A DNA stretch of 64,000 bases. Origin: Thraustochytrium sp. TN22 (Eukaryota > Sar > Bigyra > Thraustochytrida > Thraustochytriidae). Both the position numbers and the translations under genes were made by a program. This document shows, one piece after another, positions 54,765 to 64,000 of this stretch (position 1 is the stretch's first letter; every line of letters starts with the position of its first letter). The stretch lies in contig JABLUY010000048.1 in NCBI GenBank assembly GCA_013306675.1, positions 103,501 through 167,500 on the forward strand, written 5' to 3'. The notes beneath the pieces are model-generated. The model was not told the origin of the DNA. It did not search any database and saw only the letters and a program-made list of their open reading frames with translations.

Positions 54765-55901
54765 TCACGACAGCTGGCCATTGTCGTCCATCTCGGGAGG
54801 ATGGGGCGCGTGTTGGACATGCTGGATGTCCTGAATGGGCTGCTGCGGGAGCGAGTGCGGGTGAAGCGCCGTCTCGATCTGACCCAGGGCAGTGATCGTC
54901 GGCTGCGGCATGGCTGGAAAGGGCTGCTGCGCCGGCGGGTCGATGGAGTCGTCGGTCTTGAGGCGCTTCTGGATGCCCTGCATGACGCGCGGCTTCTCGT
55001 GCGCGGTGCACTTGAGCGGAGGGTACGGGTCCCCGGAGTGGTGAATGTCGAAGCAGGTGCGCGGCTCGTTCTGGTCCTTGAAGCGCGCGATTTGGCAGAG
55101 AGGCAGAATGGGCGCGTCCTTGATGCTCTCGCGGGCGGCGCTGGCGGCAGTCTGCGAGCAGACGTAGCAGCCAAACTTGGTTTTGTAGCCTCGCCTGTGG
55201 TGCGCCTTGCCCCCCTTGCACGACTCGCAGCACACGATACAGCGGCGCACCTTGGACTGGTGGCCGGAACTGCAAGGCTTGTGGTGGGAGGACTCGGTGC
55301 TGCTGCGGATCTCCCGGAACTGACCCTGGTTCCAGTAGTCGCGCGCGTGGCGCTGGCTCGAGGTGCGCGTCTTGGCGAGGTCGCTGCTGTCGTCGTCGTC
55401 CGCGGCGCTGGCGCCCATGCTGCTCGGATCCTGCGCGCCCAGCCCGTTGTGGTCCTCGCTGCCTGGCTGAGCGCGCTTGTGGCCGCGCTCGCCCCCGGGC
55501 GTCGCAACCGTGGACGCGGGCGCCGTCGGCAGGTAGCCGAGCGCCATGTCCAGCGCGTGCTGGCCGCGGAAACCCCAGTTCTCGCGCGGGCTCTCTACCA
55601 TGACGATCTCCACGTCGTCCGGGCCAAAGCCTAGCCCGGACAGGTTCGAGTACATGGCAGTCACCAGCTTCTTCTTGGCCTCGACGCTGCGCCCGCTGAT
55701 GATCATCACCTCGATAATCATGTAGCTCTCGCTCTTGGAGCTCGGCAGCACCATATCCTCGGCGCTCATGGGGAAAAATCGATGGAAGCGCTTCTCTTCC
55801 GGCATGTTCAAGGCCTCCTTCATCGCTTCGTGCACCGCGGACGATATTTCCTCACGCACCCCCGCGAGCCGCTCGCGCCGCGCGAAGATCTTCACGCTCA
55901 T
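54765..55901 (-). CDS. Tautomerase domain fused to a PiggyBac-type zinc ribbon
   Basis: The 378-residue protein has two unlike parts. Residues 1-120 resemble a bacterial-type tautomerase (4-oxalocrotonate tautomerase superfamily): 'MPEEKRFHRFFP' (33-44), 'YMIIEVMIISGRSVEAKKKL' (60-79) and 'DVEIVMVESPRENWGFRG' (96-113). The residue after Met1 is Ser, not the catalytic proline. After a charged linker, residues 220-288 form a cysteine-rich module: RRCIVC (C221, C224), KTKFGCYVC (C245, C248), LC (C269) and TCFDIHH (C283, H287/H288). That order is typical of the C-terminal zinc ribbon of PiggyBac transposases. No DDE catalytic domain is present. The tail is Pro/Gln-rich. A domesticated transposon module for DNA or chromatin binding is possible. 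The start at 55901 coincides with the domain start. Confidence 0.72.
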   Translation of the reverse strand: MSVKIFARRERLAGVREEISSAVHEAMKEALNMPEEKRFHRFFPMSAEDMVLPSSKSESYMIIEVMIISGRSVEAKKKLVTAMYSNLSGLGFGPDDVEIVMVESPRENWGFRGQHALDMALGYLPTAPASTVATPGGERGHKRAQPGSEDHNGLGAQDPSSMGASAADDDDSSDLAKTRTSSQRHARDYWNQGQFREIRSSTESSHHKPCSSGHQSKVRRCIVCCESCKGGKAHHRRGYKTKFGCYVCSQTAASAARESIKDAPILPLCQIARFKDQNEPRTCFDIHHSGDPYPPLKCTAHEKPRVMQGIQKRLKTDDSIDPPAQQPFPAMPQPTITALGQIETALHPHSLPQQPIQDIQHVQHAPHPPEMDDNGQLS

Positions 55902-56255
55902 CGCGCCGTCCTTGCGCCTCGTCCCCCCGCAGGTCTCCTCCTCCTCCGCGCACGCGGTCTACCTAGTAGGTCCCGCCACCGCTGCCGCTGCCGCTCGCCG
56001 CGCGGGCCGGGCAGGCCGCCGTGGGGAGGGCTTGGGAGGCGAGGCAGGGCGGGCCGGCCGCGCGCCCTCGCGCCGCCGCGCCGCGCCGCGCCGCGCCGCG
56101 CGCGTCGCCGCCGCCGCGCCGCGCCGTGCCGCGCACGCCGCCGCGCCTCGCGGCCGCGGTCGTTGCGCCGGGTCGCGCTCGTGCAGCAGGAACAAGCGCG
56201 GGGGGAGGGGAGACGCGTGGCCACGCGGGCGCCCGCGCCCCCCGCCGCCGCCGCC

Positions 56256-56293
<38 letters not shown>

Positions 56294-56474
56294 TGCGCGC
56301 GCGCGCGAGCGGGACCTCAGTTAGTTGCTCTTTTGCTACGCAGGATCGCATCCATTCGCGCCAGCAGGCGACAAACATCCTCTCCAACTCCAAGTCCAAG
56401 TCCTCCGCCTCTGCGCGCGCGCGCGCGCGCGGGTTCGTGTGCGTGTGCGTGTGCGTGCGCGGAGCGGCGGCGCC
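55902..56474. other. Divergent promoter, tautomerase-fusion and SNRNP27 genes
   Basis: The 570-bp gap is very GC-rich with GCC runs (near 56246-56293) and CG/TG dinucleotide runs (near 56415-56456). No gene is recognised. Confidence 0.5.
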
Positions 56475-57221
56475 ATGGAGCGGCGCAGGCTGACTTACAG
56501 CCCGGAGCGCGGCGGCGGCGGCGTGCGGCGGCGGCGGTCGCGGTCGCGGTCGCGGTCGAGGTCGAGGTCGCGGTCCAGGTCGCGGTCCAGGTCGAGGGCG
56601 CGCGGGCGGTACGAGCGCGAGGAGGACCACGGCCGCTCGCGGCGCCGCGACTACCACCGTCGCGACCATGACCGCCGCGACTATGATCGCCGCGACTACG
56701 ATCGCCGCGATTATGATCGCCGCGACGACGGCCACGAACGCGACCGCGACCGCGACCGCGACCGCGACCGCGACCACCGCGAGCGAGGGCGCTACGCGGC
56801 GGAGCGCCGCTATGAGGAGGAGGAGGAGGAGGAGGAGGGGGCCTCGAGGCCTCGCCGGCAGGACGACCCGCGCGACAGCGACAAAGACCCAGAGGCAGCG
56901 TTGCAGTCGCCTGCAGGCGCCAAGGAGGCGGAGGCGACGGAGGAAGAGGAGGTGGACGAGTTCGGCCGCGTGCTGACCAAGGAGCGCAAGATCGCGGCCG
57001 GCATGACGGAAGAGGAGAAGCTTCAGGGACTGAGCGAGGAGGAGCAGATGCGGGTGCTGCTGGGCATCTCCTCGTTCGACACGACCAAGGACAAGGTGGT
57101 GGAGGACAACCAGCGCGGGCCGGCGCGCGGCGCGGTGGCCAAGAACAAGAAGCCGCAGTACCGGCAGTACATGAACCGCAAGGGTGGCTTCAACCAGTCG
57201 CTGGACAGCGTGCAAATGTAA
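56475..57221 (+). CDS. SNRNP27: U4/U6.U5 tri-snRNP 27 kDa protein
   Basis: The 248-residue protein begins with an SR-type region: Arg-Ser dipeptides (about 20-43), then RRDYD repeats and an Arg-Asp alternation (to about 105). After an acidic linker comes the conserved C-terminal domain, with 'LSEEEQMRVLLGISSFDTTK' and 'YRQYMNRKGGFNQSLD'. Human SNRNP27 has the same block ending in a GGFNRPLD motif. The protein belongs to the tri-snRNP and affects 5' splice-site choice. Its presence fits the spliceosomal intron seen in Dad1. The Arg-Asp and RRDYD arrays are tandem-repeat DNA and probably vary between strains. Confidence 0.93.
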   Translation: MERRRLTYSPERGGGGVRRRRSRSRSRSRSRSRSRSRSRSRARGRYEREEDHGRSRRRDYHRRDHDRRDYDRRDYDRRDYDRRDDGHERDRDRDRDRDRDHRERGRYAAERRYEEEEEEEEGASRPRRQDDPRDSDKDPEAALQSPAGAKEAEATEEEEVDEFGRVLTKERKIAAGMTEEEKLQGLSEEEQMRVLLGISSFDTTKDKVVEDNQRGPARGAVAKNKKPQYRQYMNRKGGFNQSLDSVQM

Positions 57222-57227
57222 GACTCG

Positions 57228-57267
57228 GAGAAAGAGAGAGCGAGAGAGAGAGAGAAAAAGAGAAAAG
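57228..57267. repeat. GA-rich tract after the SNRNP27 stop
   Basis: A purine GA/GAAA tract starting 7 nt past the TAA stop codon, in the sense orientation. Confidence 0.9.
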
Positions 57268-57389
57268 CCCAAAAATTGAGGAGCATCATGAGTGTATTGT
57301 AGGACAGTCAGCATTACAGAAAACCGTTTTGTCGGTGGTGGCGTCATTCACGGATGGCTGGTGCATTGCGCTTTAGCCGTCGCTTTCCG

Positions 57390-59048
57390 TTAGGCAGCCT
57401 GCGACATGGTGGTCTTAGACATGATCTTGGCCGCGAGTGGGAAGACGTTCACGCTGCGCTTGTTGCCGCGCTTGGGCGAGGTGGTGGCGCCGGCGGCGTT
57501 CTTGGAGGCGCCTTCGTCGTCGTGGGCGTCGGCAGCGTGCGCGTTGGCGTCGTTGGAGACGGCGGAGGGCGCGGTCTCTGGCACCTTGATGGCGGCCTGG
57601 TGCTTGACAACGCGCACGGGCTCCTCGACGATGCGGTTGACGGCGGTGACGCGCGCATCCTCGACGAGCACATAGGCGCAGGTGGACTTGTCGCCAAGCG
57701 CGTGGTCCTTGGAGGTGGAGAAGACGGTGACGACCTTGCCGTTCTTGGAGACGGCGATGCCGGCGGCGCTGGCCTGGTGCGCGCGCAGCATGATGGAGAA
57801 GCCATGGGCGTCAAAGAAGTCGTCGACTGCGCGCTGGCCGAACATGATGGCGGCGCCGCCGCGCTGGCCGGGGCCGAAGCCGCGCTCGTCGAGCTGCGGG
57901 CTCTCCTGGCGGCCCTGCGCGAAGCCGCGAGCCATGGCGAGCGAGTTGCTCGGGCACGGGTCGCCCCAGAGCAGGTCCATGGCGAGCGAGGTCTGCCAGG
58001 GCTCGAGCTCCTGTTCGGCCGGGTGCGATGCCGCGGCGGCCAGCTCGTCCTCGTCGCCGTCCTCCTCGGGGCCGAGGCGCATGGGCGTAATCTTCATGGT
58101 GTGTGGGAGCGCGGCAATGTCGGCGATGCGCGAATCTTCGCCTGCCTTGGTCTCCTCCTCGTCCGCGCTGTGCATGAGGGCGTCGCCGAGCGCGCAGGCG
58201 GCATCGCCGGCGGCCGCCGCCATGGTGGCGGCGCGCTGGCGCGGGATGCCGCCGTGCGAGCAAAAGACGGAGTCGTCAATAGTGGCGGCGAGCGGGAGGC
58301 AGTCAAAGACGGCGTTCGCGGCGCGCCAGACCTTCTCGCCGAGTTTTTGGCCGAAGCGGTCCTTGCACTGCCAGAGGAAGGAGCGCTCCTTGTAATGCTG
58401 CTCCCAACCGTTCACATAGCGCAGCTCGTGGTTGCCGCGCAGCATGAAGATCTTGTGCGGCGCGCAGACCTTGTTGGCGAAGAGGTAGGTCAGCACCTCC
58501 AGGCCGCTCATGCCGCGGTCCACGTAGTCGCCGAGAAAGAGGAACTTGCCCGCCGTGAGGTCCATGCCCGCCGGCCACAGCTTGTCCCTGAAAAAGAAGA
58601 GGTCCTCGACGTTGCCGTGAATGTCGCCGAAGACGTGTACCGGGCCGCGCAGCCGGAAGAGCTTGGGCTCCTCGCGCAGCACCGACTTGGCGAACTCGCA
58701 CAGGCAGAGGAAGTCCTGCGCGAAGTCGCGCGACCAAAAGTACTGCTGCACAATCTCATCCTCGAAGCGTCGGAAGACCGTCAGCAAGCGCTCGGCCACC
58801 TCGCAGCGCTTGGCGCCCGCGCCGGCCGCGCCCAGGCTGTGGCCGGTGCTCGCCTCGCGTTGCAGCCGCGTGCGCGTCTGGAAGCTGCTCACGCGCGCCA
58901 TGGACGACCGCCGGATTGCCACCTTGTGCGACCTGCCGATTGAATGCAGCTGCAGGTCCAGCTTGGCGCGCCTCGTCGCCCTCTGCGGCGACGAGATTGC
59001 GCTCTCACGCTCGCCTTCCTGGTCCCGCGAGAGGTCCATTGCCTCCAT
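57390..59048 (-). CDS. PPP-family serine/threonine phosphatase
   Basis: The 552-residue protein carries the PPP metal-binding signatures GDIHGN (about 140), GDYVDRG (about 177) and RGNHE (about 204), then the HGGIPR motif (about 264). An acidic, Ala-rich insert of roughly 75 residues separates HGGIPR from 'LLWGDPCPS'. The C-terminal core has 'RRAVDDFF'-like and 'IMLRAHQ' segments and 'GKVVTVFS', as in other PPP enzymes. The N-terminus has a Ser/Arg-rich leader. The C-terminus is a lysine-rich tail without EF hands or TPRs, so it is not PPEF or PP5. It could belong to a protist-specific PPP branch. ATGs at 59048 and about 58901 are possible. Confidence 0.85.
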   Translation of the reverse strand: MEAMDLSRDQEGERESAISSPQRATRRAKLDLQLHSIGRSHKVAIRRSSMARVSSFQTRTRLQREASTGHSLGAAGAGAKRCEVAERLLTVFRRFEDEIVQQYFWSRDFAQDFLCLCEFAKSVLREEPKLFRLRGPVHVFGDIHGNVEDLFFFRDKLWPAGMDLTAGKFLFLGDYVDRGMSGLEVLTYLFANKVCAPHKIFMLRGNHELRYVNGWEQHYKERSFLWQCKDRFGQKLGEKVWRAANAVFDCLPLAATIDDSVFCSHGGIPRQRAATMAAAAGDAACALGDALMHSADEEETKAGEDSRIADIAALPHTMKITPMRLGPEEDGDEDELAAAASHPAEQELEPWQTSLAMDLLWGDPCPSNSLAMARGFAQGRQESPQLDERGFGPGQRGGAAIMFGQRAVDDFFDAHGFSIMLRAHQASAAGIAVSKNGKVVTVFSTSKDHALGDKSTCAYVLVEDARVTAVNRIVEEPVRVVKHQAAIKVPETAPSAVSNDANAHAADAHDDEGASKNAAGATTSPKRGNKRSVNVFPLAAKIMSKTTMSQAA

Positions 59049-60900
59049 CCTCTCGGCGAGTCCGCCTGCGCGGGCCGTGGTGCGCTACGCTGCGCTGTAC
59101 ACGAACGAGCGAGCAAGTGCTGCGCACGAGATAGTCGAGGAAGAGAAAGCCAAGAGAGCTTGCTTGCGACTCGGAGCGACGCTTGGTTCTCCACGCTTAC
59201 TCGTTCACCGCGTGCGCTCGCACTGCGTCGAGTCGATCCACGCGATCGGGGTCTGCCGCAAGCTCTCGCTGCGCGCTCTCCCTCTCTCTCGCTGCGCTCA
59301 CCCTGCCCGTGTCGCCTGCGCCTCGCCGCGCTCCTCCTTACCCCGCTCCCGTCGCTGACCTCGGCCTCGCCGCGCACAGGCAGGACTTCTGCCTCGGCCC
59401 TTTGCGACGCGCGGTCTCGCTCCTGGAGAGCGCTGTACGCCGCGCTGCGCCGCGCTGCGCTGCGCTGCACTGCGCTGCGCTGAGCCGCGCCCGGCCTCCT
59501 GGGCTCCGGCTCGGGTTTCTGCCCTGCTCTGCGAGCTCGCTGAGCGCCGTGTCTTGCGACCTGCCTGCTCGTACGTCGCGAGCGGCGCCCCGACGCTCGC
59601 GGCCACGCCGCCCGACTCCCTGGCGGCCGCCGGCTGGCCAAGCGAGGAGCGAGCGCGGCGCGACACGGCACGCGGGCGCGCGAGGAGAGCAGGCTCGGGC
59701 TTTGTTGCCCGGCCGCCAGCAGAGCGGAGCTGAGCGGAGCGGAGCTGAGCCGGGTGGCGAGACTGCGCACGGGGTGTCGATCGGGCGCAGGTGGCGCTCC
59801 CCAAGGCGAGGGCCACGAGCGGGCAGTCGGCCAGCGACCGGAGCTGGTAGAGACCGGGACAGAGACCGGGAGAGGGAGAGCGGGCGAGCTAGCGAGCAGG
59901 CGAGCCGAGAGGGAGCGTCAGAGAGGGCGCGCTGCGTCCGGCTCGCTGTTTTGCTCGGTCGCAGGCGCTGCAGCGCGCATGCGCTCGGAGCAGAGGGACA
60001 CACCGCCCGCCCTGGGACGCGGTGCGGCCGCGGGCCGCGCCGAGCCTCCCGCGACGAGGCTGCTGCCAGCGCCGGGACCTCCGCCGGGCGGTCGGCGCCG
60101 CCCCAGCGCGCTCGCGCGATGCCAGGCGGACATCAGTGGGGCCATGATGGCCGCCCCCGGGGTTTATCTGAGCGACCCTGTATCGCGGACCCCGATGGCC
60201 TGCTTGCGCCGCTTCTCGCCCGCCCTGCAGGCCACTTGGATCCTCATCCTGCGGTCCCGCGATTGAATCGACGAGCGCTTTCTTCTTGAGCAGCCATGCG
60301 GCCGTGCCTGGCCGCCTGGCTGGATGCCTGCCCGCCCGCCCGCCACCGACTGCGCAGGCGCGGTTTCGGCCGTGGCCAGCCGACCTGCGGGCCAGCTGGC
60401 TCTGGCCCGTGGGGTGCGCGCCGCGAGCCGAGGCGCCGGCGCGCGCCACGAGATCGGGCCCGGCGACCTGCTCGCTGCTCGCTACTTGCTGCGTGCTGCT
60501 GCTGCTGCTGCTGCTGCTGCTACACCTACACTGCTCTCTTCTGCACTGCTTGATTCGTTTGCGCGCAAGGACCATGGCAGCGGGAGCGGGTGCAAGGGTG
60601 CGACGCGCTGTGCAGTGCCTGCCGAGTGCTCAGCACCAAACTCGAAGAGAAGAGAGAGCGCGAGGGAGAGAGTCCGGCTCATTAGGAAGCACGACGGCTG
60701 GGATCTGCGCAAAGGCCCCCCGAGGGGCTCCGCACGCACGAGGCAAGCGAGCGAGCAGGCGCCGGCCTCGATCATCGCCATCAGAGCAGAGAGCCGAGCA
60801 GGTCATGGACGGCATGCACAGCAAGAAGACTTGAGACCATCAATCATTCATTCATCGCGCCAAACTGAGCTCCACCACTAGCCTAACTAGGCTAGGGCTA
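59049..60900. other. Long intergenic region between phosphatase and UTP25
   Basis: About 1.85 kb with no recognisable gene. It has a GCTGC array near 59446-59484, a short CTG run (60496-60520) and CTAG palindromes (60878-60905). Open frames are Arg/Ala/Ser-rich and overlap on both strands. Confidence 0.5.
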
Positions 60901-63786
60901 CTAGCCGGTAAGCGTGTAGACGCGGTCCGTGTCACGCAGCATGCGCAGCGCCGAGGCGGTGCCAACGACGCGCTCCAGCGCCATGGCATCGCGAGCGTCA
61001 AAGAGCATGAGGTTGGTGGGCGCGCCAGCGGAAGGCTCGATCAGGTTGCAGAGCTCCGCGTAGAACTGCTCGTGCAGTGGCGGCGCATAAAAGACAAGGC
61101 GATGCACACCACGAATGCGCGGGCGGTTGTAGTAGTAAAAGCGCTCCGTGGTGAGCATGATGCGCGCGCGGCCGCTGAAGAGGTCGCCGCGCGCGCGGGA
61201 CACCTCGCTCTGCTCCGCGTACTCGCTGACCGCCACGAAGAGCGCCTGATCCACCTCGCTAGGAGCGTCTTGGCGCAACTTGGCGCGGAACTTGGCCTTG
61301 CGACGGTAGGGCTTGCCCAGCGCGCGGTCGCCGGTCTCACCCAGCTTCGTGGCAGCCGCCCGGAAGAGCTTGCGTACCGCGATGAAGTCCAGGTACGAGG
61401 GCACGACGAGGAGCGTGTGGGCGGCGGCCTGCTGCTGCAGCGACGGGAGCACCTGCGTGCGAAAGTAGGCAGCGCGCGCCTCCTCAGCGTCCGCCGCCCC
61501 AGCCGTCTCAACGCGCACGAACTTGTGCACGACGCCGTCCACCGCGACGTCCTCCAGGACACCCGGATACGTGGACCGCCGCACGGTGACCTGGCCGGCC
61601 ATGTTGAGGTCGGTGCCCAGGCGCGGCGTGGACAGCGCGTTCACAAAGGGGTCCGGGCACCGGCTGAGGACCACATTCTGCCGGAAGCGGCGCGCGAGGC
61701 CGTCCACGAGAAAGTAGGGCCGCACGCGCGCAAAGTCCATGTCGGGCCGCAGGTCAATGGGCTTGCGGTTCACGCCGGCCAGGGTGTCCACGAGGTGCTG
61801 CCAGTTTTGCATCTGCATGCTGTCGGCCTGGTCCACGACGCAGACCTCGACGGAGGAGAGGAAGTCGGTCGACTCCTTCTTGGCGCGCTTCTTGGCGCGC
61901 GAGCGCTCCTGGCGCGCATTCACGCCCAGCTCCAAAAGATGCTGCTCCTCATCGGCATCCTCGTCGTCTTCGTCCTCCTCCGCCGAGTCGCGGTCCTCGT
62001 CCCCGGTCGCCGCGGCGTCGCCAATGTCCTGTCCCGTGGCAAGGCGGATGCCGAGGGGCGAGGCCAGGATGATGTCGGACCGGTAGAAGTCCGTGAACAA
62101 GTCCACGTTCTTGCGGCCGTTGAAGGCGATGCCCATGCGAAAGCACTCGTCTGTATTGCCGATGAAGGTATCGAGCCAGTCGGCCGCTTTCATCACCTCG
62201 CTCTTGCCCTGGTTAGCAATGTCTTCCTGCACCGGATGTGCGCCGTGGTGGTAAAAGAGCTCGTCGTACGACTCGGCGCCCGACGCCCGCTCGCGCCGAA
62301 CGCGCGTCGCCACCTCGGGCGAGTCCTCGCCGCCCTCCTCGCAAAACTCCTGATACAGTTTGTTCTTGTTCTTGACGGCGGCCCCGGGCGGCAGCAGGTC
62401 CAGCAGGACGCGCATCGCTCGCAGCGCGGCCTTGCGCGTCGGGAGCAGGATGAGCACGCGCGCGCGCGTGAAGCCCTGGTCGCGCGCAACCTCGTCCAGC
62501 TGCTCGTCCTCTTCCTCGTCCAGATCCTCCTCTTCCTCTTCCTCTTCGGGCTCCTCCCCGTCAGCCTCTGCGGCCTTGCCGCGCGTGCGCGCCACGCGTG
62601 CGGCCTCGCGGGCGCGCCGCTGCCGCTCGGCGCGCACCTTGAGCCGCGAGTTATGCTTGACCACTTGGTCGCGACTCTTCAGGACATGATTGAGCACGTG
62701 CAGCAGATAGACCTCCCTGAGCTCCGAAGCGTTGCTCAGGTCGCGCGCCTGGAAGTTTACGTCCGCGTATTGCTTGAGCGGCTCCATGAGGTGCGCCTGG
62801 AGCGCCGTGAAGCCAAGCACGTTGCGGGGCGGGACGCGATCTTCGCCCAGGCGCTTCTCGCAGATGCGGTTTCGCCGCTCGGCGTACGCGAGCCATGAGC
62901 GCGCCAGACGAGCCCTGATTTCGTGCCGCGCCGTCAGCGCCTCGTCCGCTTCCTTGTCGATCGCAGCTGCCTTAAAGGAGGAGCCCTCCGCCAGCTGCGG
63001 CGCCGGGGTCTCGCTCGCCAGCGTCGTGCACACCAGCCGGCCCTGTTCCGTGGCAACCTTGAACTTGCCACGCTTCAGCTCCGACGTGCTCTCCATGAGC
63101 GCCTCCAGTGCGTCCTCGTCGCGCCCATACATTTGCGAGAAGCGCTCTTCGAAGAGCTTGCCGCCACGCTCGCCGTCGGACACCTTCGCCTTCGTGTCGT
63201 CCTCGCCTTCGTCTTCGTCGTCCTGCTCCGCGGCGTCCTGGTCCTCGTCCTGGTCCCCCTCCTCGTCCCGGTCCGGGTCGCCGTCAGCAGCGTCCACGTC
63301 CGAAGCTGCGGTGCCGTTTTCCTTTTCCCGCTCTTCCGAGTCCTGGTCCTCAATGCTCTGCTCGTCACTCTCGTCGTCTTCGTCGTCTTCGTCGATGCCC
63401 TCCTGCTCGCGGCGAATGCGCTTGAGCAGGCGGCGCTCGGCCGCGTTCACGAGCGCGTCGGAGCCGCTCAGGCCGGAGAGCAGGCCGCGATACGCGGCAT
63501 CCGGCTCGGGCTCGCTATCGTCCTCCTCGCTGGCGAGCTCATCAGGCTCGCCAAAGAAGCGCTCGTCCTCCAACGCCGCGCCCTGCTCCTCCTCGCGCCG
63601 CGCGCGCTTGGCCGCGCGCAGGTTCTCCTGCTTGCCGCGCGCTGTCTTGTAGCCCGCCGACCCGTGCAGGCCCGTCGCGCCATCGCTCGTGTACCAGTCG
63701 CGGGACGAGGACGCCTTGCTCTTCTTGCCCTTCTTGCCCTTCTTGCCGCCCTTGCCGCCCTTGCCGCCCTTGCGCTTGCCCGCCAT
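60901..63786 (-). CDS. UTP25: Utp25/Def, small-subunit processome factor
   Basis: The 961-residue protein matches the Utp25 (digestive organ expansion factor) family. The N-terminus is Lys/Gly-rich, then strongly acidic. The core has 'YLLHVLNHVLKSRDQVVKHN', 'RVLILLPTRKAALRAMRVLLDLL', 'FTDFYRSDIILASPLGIRLA', 'VEVCVVDQADSMQMQNWQHL' and 'LLVVPSYLDFIAVRKLF'. This is a degenerate DEAD-helicase-like fold: ATP-binding and DEAD residues are replaced ('VDQAD'). Utp25 acts in the nucleolus in early 18S rRNA processing. The start at 63786 begins MAGKRKGG, a plausible nucleolar signal; upstream codons are Arg-rich leader. Acidic inserts make it longer than the yeast protein (about 720). Confidence 0.93.
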   Translation of the reverse strand: MAGKRKGGKGGKGGKKGKKGKKSKASSSRDWYTSDGATGLHGSAGYKTARGKQENLRAAKRARREEEQGAALEDERFFGEPDELASEEDDSEPEPDAAYRGLLSGLSGSDALVNAAERRLLKRIRREQEGIDEDDEDDESDEQSIEDQDSEEREKENGTAASDVDAADGDPDRDEEGDQDEDQDAAEQDDEDEGEDDTKAKVSDGERGGKLFEERFSQMYGRDEDALEALMESTSELKRGKFKVATEQGRLVCTTLASETPAPQLAEGSSFKAAAIDKEADEALTARHEIRARLARSWLAYAERRNRICEKRLGEDRVPPRNVLGFTALQAHLMEPLKQYADVNFQARDLSNASELREVYLLHVLNHVLKSRDQVVKHNSRLKVRAERQRRAREAARVARTRGKAAEADGEEPEEEEEEEDLDEEEDEQLDEVARDQGFTRARVLILLPTRKAALRAMRVLLDLLPPGAAVKNKNKLYQEFCEEGGEDSPEVATRVRRERASGAESYDELFYHHGAHPVQEDIANQGKSEVMKAADWLDTFIGNTDECFRMGIAFNGRKNVDLFTDFYRSDIILASPLGIRLATGQDIGDAAATGDEDRDSAEEDEDDEDADEEQHLLELGVNARQERSRAKKRAKKESTDFLSSVEVCVVDQADSMQMQNWQHLVDTLAGVNRKPIDLRPDMDFARVRPYFLVDGLARRFRQNVVLSRCPDPFVNALSTPRLGTDLNMAGQVTVRRSTYPGVLEDVAVDGVVHKFVRVETAGAADAEEARAAYFRTQVLPSLQQQAAAHTLLVVPSYLDFIAVRKLFRAAATKLGETGDRALGKPYRRKAKFRAKLRQDAPSEVDQALFVAVSEYAEQSEVSRARGDLFSGRARIMLTTERFYYYNRPRIRGVHRLVFYAPPLHEQFYAELCNLIEPSAGAPTNLMLFDARDAMALERVVGTASALRMLRDTDRVYTLTG

Positions 63787-64000
63787 CGCGCGCCTCCGCC
63801 GCGCGCCGCCGGACCTCGCCTCGGTTCTGCGCGCCGCGGCGCCCCGCGCCACCCACCGCCGCGACCCTTTTACGGGTCGCCGAGCGCATCTCAACATGCA
63901 TGGAAGTGAAGTGAAGGCAGGCGAAGTTGGAGCCTCGGTGAAGCAAGCGCGGCTGTCGCGCGTCTCAGACTCTCTCAGGCTGGCGCGAGGTCTTGTCTGA
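63787..64000. other. UTP25 5' flank to window end
   Basis: A short GC-rich leader and promoter region. No further gene is visible before the window ends. Confidence 0.4.

Noticed and set aside
59183-60289. Arg/Ser-rich frames between the phosphatase and UTP25
   Set aside because: Composition-driven, overlapping in several frames, with no conserved motif.

Overview
This window looks like nuclear DNA from a GC-rich, intron-poor eukaryotic protist. Nearly every protein is a eukaryotic family: squalene synthase, AGC and calcium-dependent kinases, Tubby, RCC2, a Rav1/DMXL protein, NPL4, TFIIH p52, Mediator 9, ISWI, the tri-snRNP 27 kDa protein and Utp25. Most genes read as one uninterrupted frame with C or G at the third codon position. 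I see no rRNA, tRNA, CRISPR array or prokaryotic operon. The gene mix, the high GC and a plant/stramenopile-type peptidyl glycosyltransferase suggest a stramenopile, perhaps a thraustochytrid (Labyrinthulea). That placement is inference only.

Layout. 1-7.6 kb: a HIT protein and a TMEM53-like hydrolase (divergent), a HAD-like protein, and squalene synthase behind a long GC-rich leader. 7.6-16 kb: an AGC kinase, a Tubby protein with a zinc ribbon and PDZ-like domain, a small spliced DASH subunit Dad1 divergent from Tubby, and RCC2. 16.4-25 kb: a 2,862-residue Rav1/DMXL V-ATPase assembly factor. 26-36 kb: a secreted four-repeat protein, NPL4, a coiled-coil frame overlapping a phytanoyl-CoA dioxygenase-like frame, and a type II membrane glycosyltransferase. 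36-44 kb: a CDPK with a very large activation-segment insertion, TFIIH p52/Tfb2, a 2OG-oxygenase-like protein and MED9. 44-50 kb: an EF-hand protein and an orphan two-TM protein. 50-64 kb: ISWI, a tautomerase fused to a PiggyBac-type zinc ribbon, SNRNP27, a PPP phosphatase and Utp25.

The genes do not form one pathway. They are housekeeping and signalling genes at about one per 2.6 kb, several sharing short divergent promoters (HIT/TMEM53, Tubby/Dad1, DMXL/secreted protein, tautomerase/SNRNP27). Start codons were usually taken as the first ATG after a low-complexity GC-rich leader, so N-termini are less certain than C-termini.

The most interesting points are: the tautomerase-PiggyBac zinc-ribbon chimera; the CDPK with about 360 residues between DFG and APE; the intron-containing Dad1 gene; tandem duplications of 83, 84 and 85 bp in gene-flanking DNA, one starting at the squalene synthase stop codon; a duplicated NPL4 3' end; sense-strand GA tracts just past four stop codons; and the unresolved coiled-coil/dioxygenase overlap.
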